From an uncultured Lachnospiraceae bacterium (GTDB lineage: Bacteria; Bacillota; Clostridia; Lachnospirales; Lachnospiraceae), in assembly GCA_905236585.1 (NCBI GenBank), contig CAJOQZ010000144.1, positions 1 through 6,776 of the forward strand: DNA of 6,776 nucleotides, given 5' to 3'. Position numbers and translations under genes: made by a program. The notes under the pieces were generated by a model. That model ran no database searches and had not been told where the DNA came from. It was given only the letters and a program-made list of their open reading frames with translations. Of the stretch, positions 6,450-6,776 are shown piece after piece (positions within the stretch are counted from its first letter, which is position 1; every line of letters begins with the position of its first letter).

Positions 6450-6776
6450 AAGTGCTCATAGCGGTCGGACACGCAATCGCACTTCTTAGGAAGTGAGGAA
6501 AGTCCGGGCTTCACAGGGCAGGATGCCGGATAACGTCCGGTGGAGGCAACTCCAAGGCAAGTGCAGCAGAAAGTACAACGCTGCAATATGAGGTGCGGGG
6601 AACGCTTGTTTCGCGCAGTCTCGCAGTAAGTGTGAAACGGCGAGTGTAAGAGACCACCGACCGCACGGTAACGTGCGGGGCAGTTGTAAACCCCATCCGA
6701 AGCAAGACCGTACAGACAGCGATACTTTTGCCCGAAGTGCTGTCGGGTTGGTCGCTAAAGGTCTGCGGCGACGCAG
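6450..6776 (+). ncRNA. rnpB: RNase P RNA, bacterial type A (3' end beyond the window)
   Basis: This is the catalytic RNA of RNase P, which removes 5' leaders from pre-tRNAs. The 5' strand of P4 is 6495-6510 (GAGGAAAGTCCGGGCT), with the universally bulged U at 6503. Conserved core follows at 6560-6573 (AGTGCAGCAGAAAG) and 6646-6659 (GTAAGAGACCACCG). Helices that can be paired by eye: P3 6480-6485/6490-6495; P8 6526-6530/6536-6540; P9 6542-6545/6550-6553 with a GCAA loop; P14 6661-6667/6672-6678 with a GUAA loop; P16 6715-6720/6739-6744; P17 6724-6727/6735-6738; P18 6763-6767/6772-6776 with a GCGA loop. P6 can form as a pseudoknot, GGGC 6516-6519 with GCCC 6730-6733 in the P17 loop. P6, P16 and P17 mark type A. 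The window stops at the end of P18, so the 3' strands of P4, P2 and P1, some 50-60 bases, are missing. The 5' end is approximate. The L15 loop lacks the usual GGU. Confidence 0.95.

Noticed and set aside
6661..6678. Perfect 7-bp inverted repeat with a GTAA loop, at first terminator-like
   Set aside because: It has no following T-run and fits P14 of RNase P RNA with its GNRA tetraloop.

Overview
The window is a compact, co-directional (+ strand) block of core information-processing genes. It carries, in order, the 3' end of a dGTPase-like HD-domain gene (dgt), dnaG (primase), rpoD (primary sigma factor), trmK (tRNA m1A22 methyltransferase), a Nif3-family metal protein, a TGS-domain nucleoside/uridine kinase-like gene, and the start of the RNase P RNA gene (rnpB), which runs off the right edge. 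All coding is on the + strand. I see no mobile element, CRISPR array, repeat array, tRNA or foreign-looking segment.

The organism is most likely a Clostridia-class Firmicute, possibly a Lachnospiraceae relative. The dgt-dnaG-rpoD-trmK-nif3 order is the clostridial form of the macromolecular synthesis operon. The sigma factor is a short SigA type of 373 aa. The ribosome binding sites are strong and purine rich. The RNase P RNA shows P6, P16 and P17, which makes it type A; Bacilli carry type B. The genus cannot be fixed by reading alone.

Layout: dgt ends at 245. dnaG follows after 20 bases and starts with TTG at 266. rpoD follows dnaG after 24 bases. trmK starts with TTG inside the last codons of rpoD (8-base overlap). 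The Nif3 gene starts in an ATGA overlap with the trmK stop. The kinase follows after 20 bases. Only 14 bases separate its stop from the approximate rnpB start. No gap exceeds 25 bases and no terminator hairpin was found, so dgt to the kinase could be one transcript. An extended -10 element in the last kinase codons could give rnpB its own promoter.

Together the genes cover dNTP-pool control, replication priming, housekeeping transcription, tRNA modification and tRNA 5'-end processing. I do not see a previously undescribed system. The points worth a second look are small: a Pro-to-Gly change in the primase zinc loop, an unusual L15 loop in RNase P RNA, the buried rnpB promoter, the weak or coupled starts of trmK and nif3, and the ThrRS-like N-terminus of the kinase.
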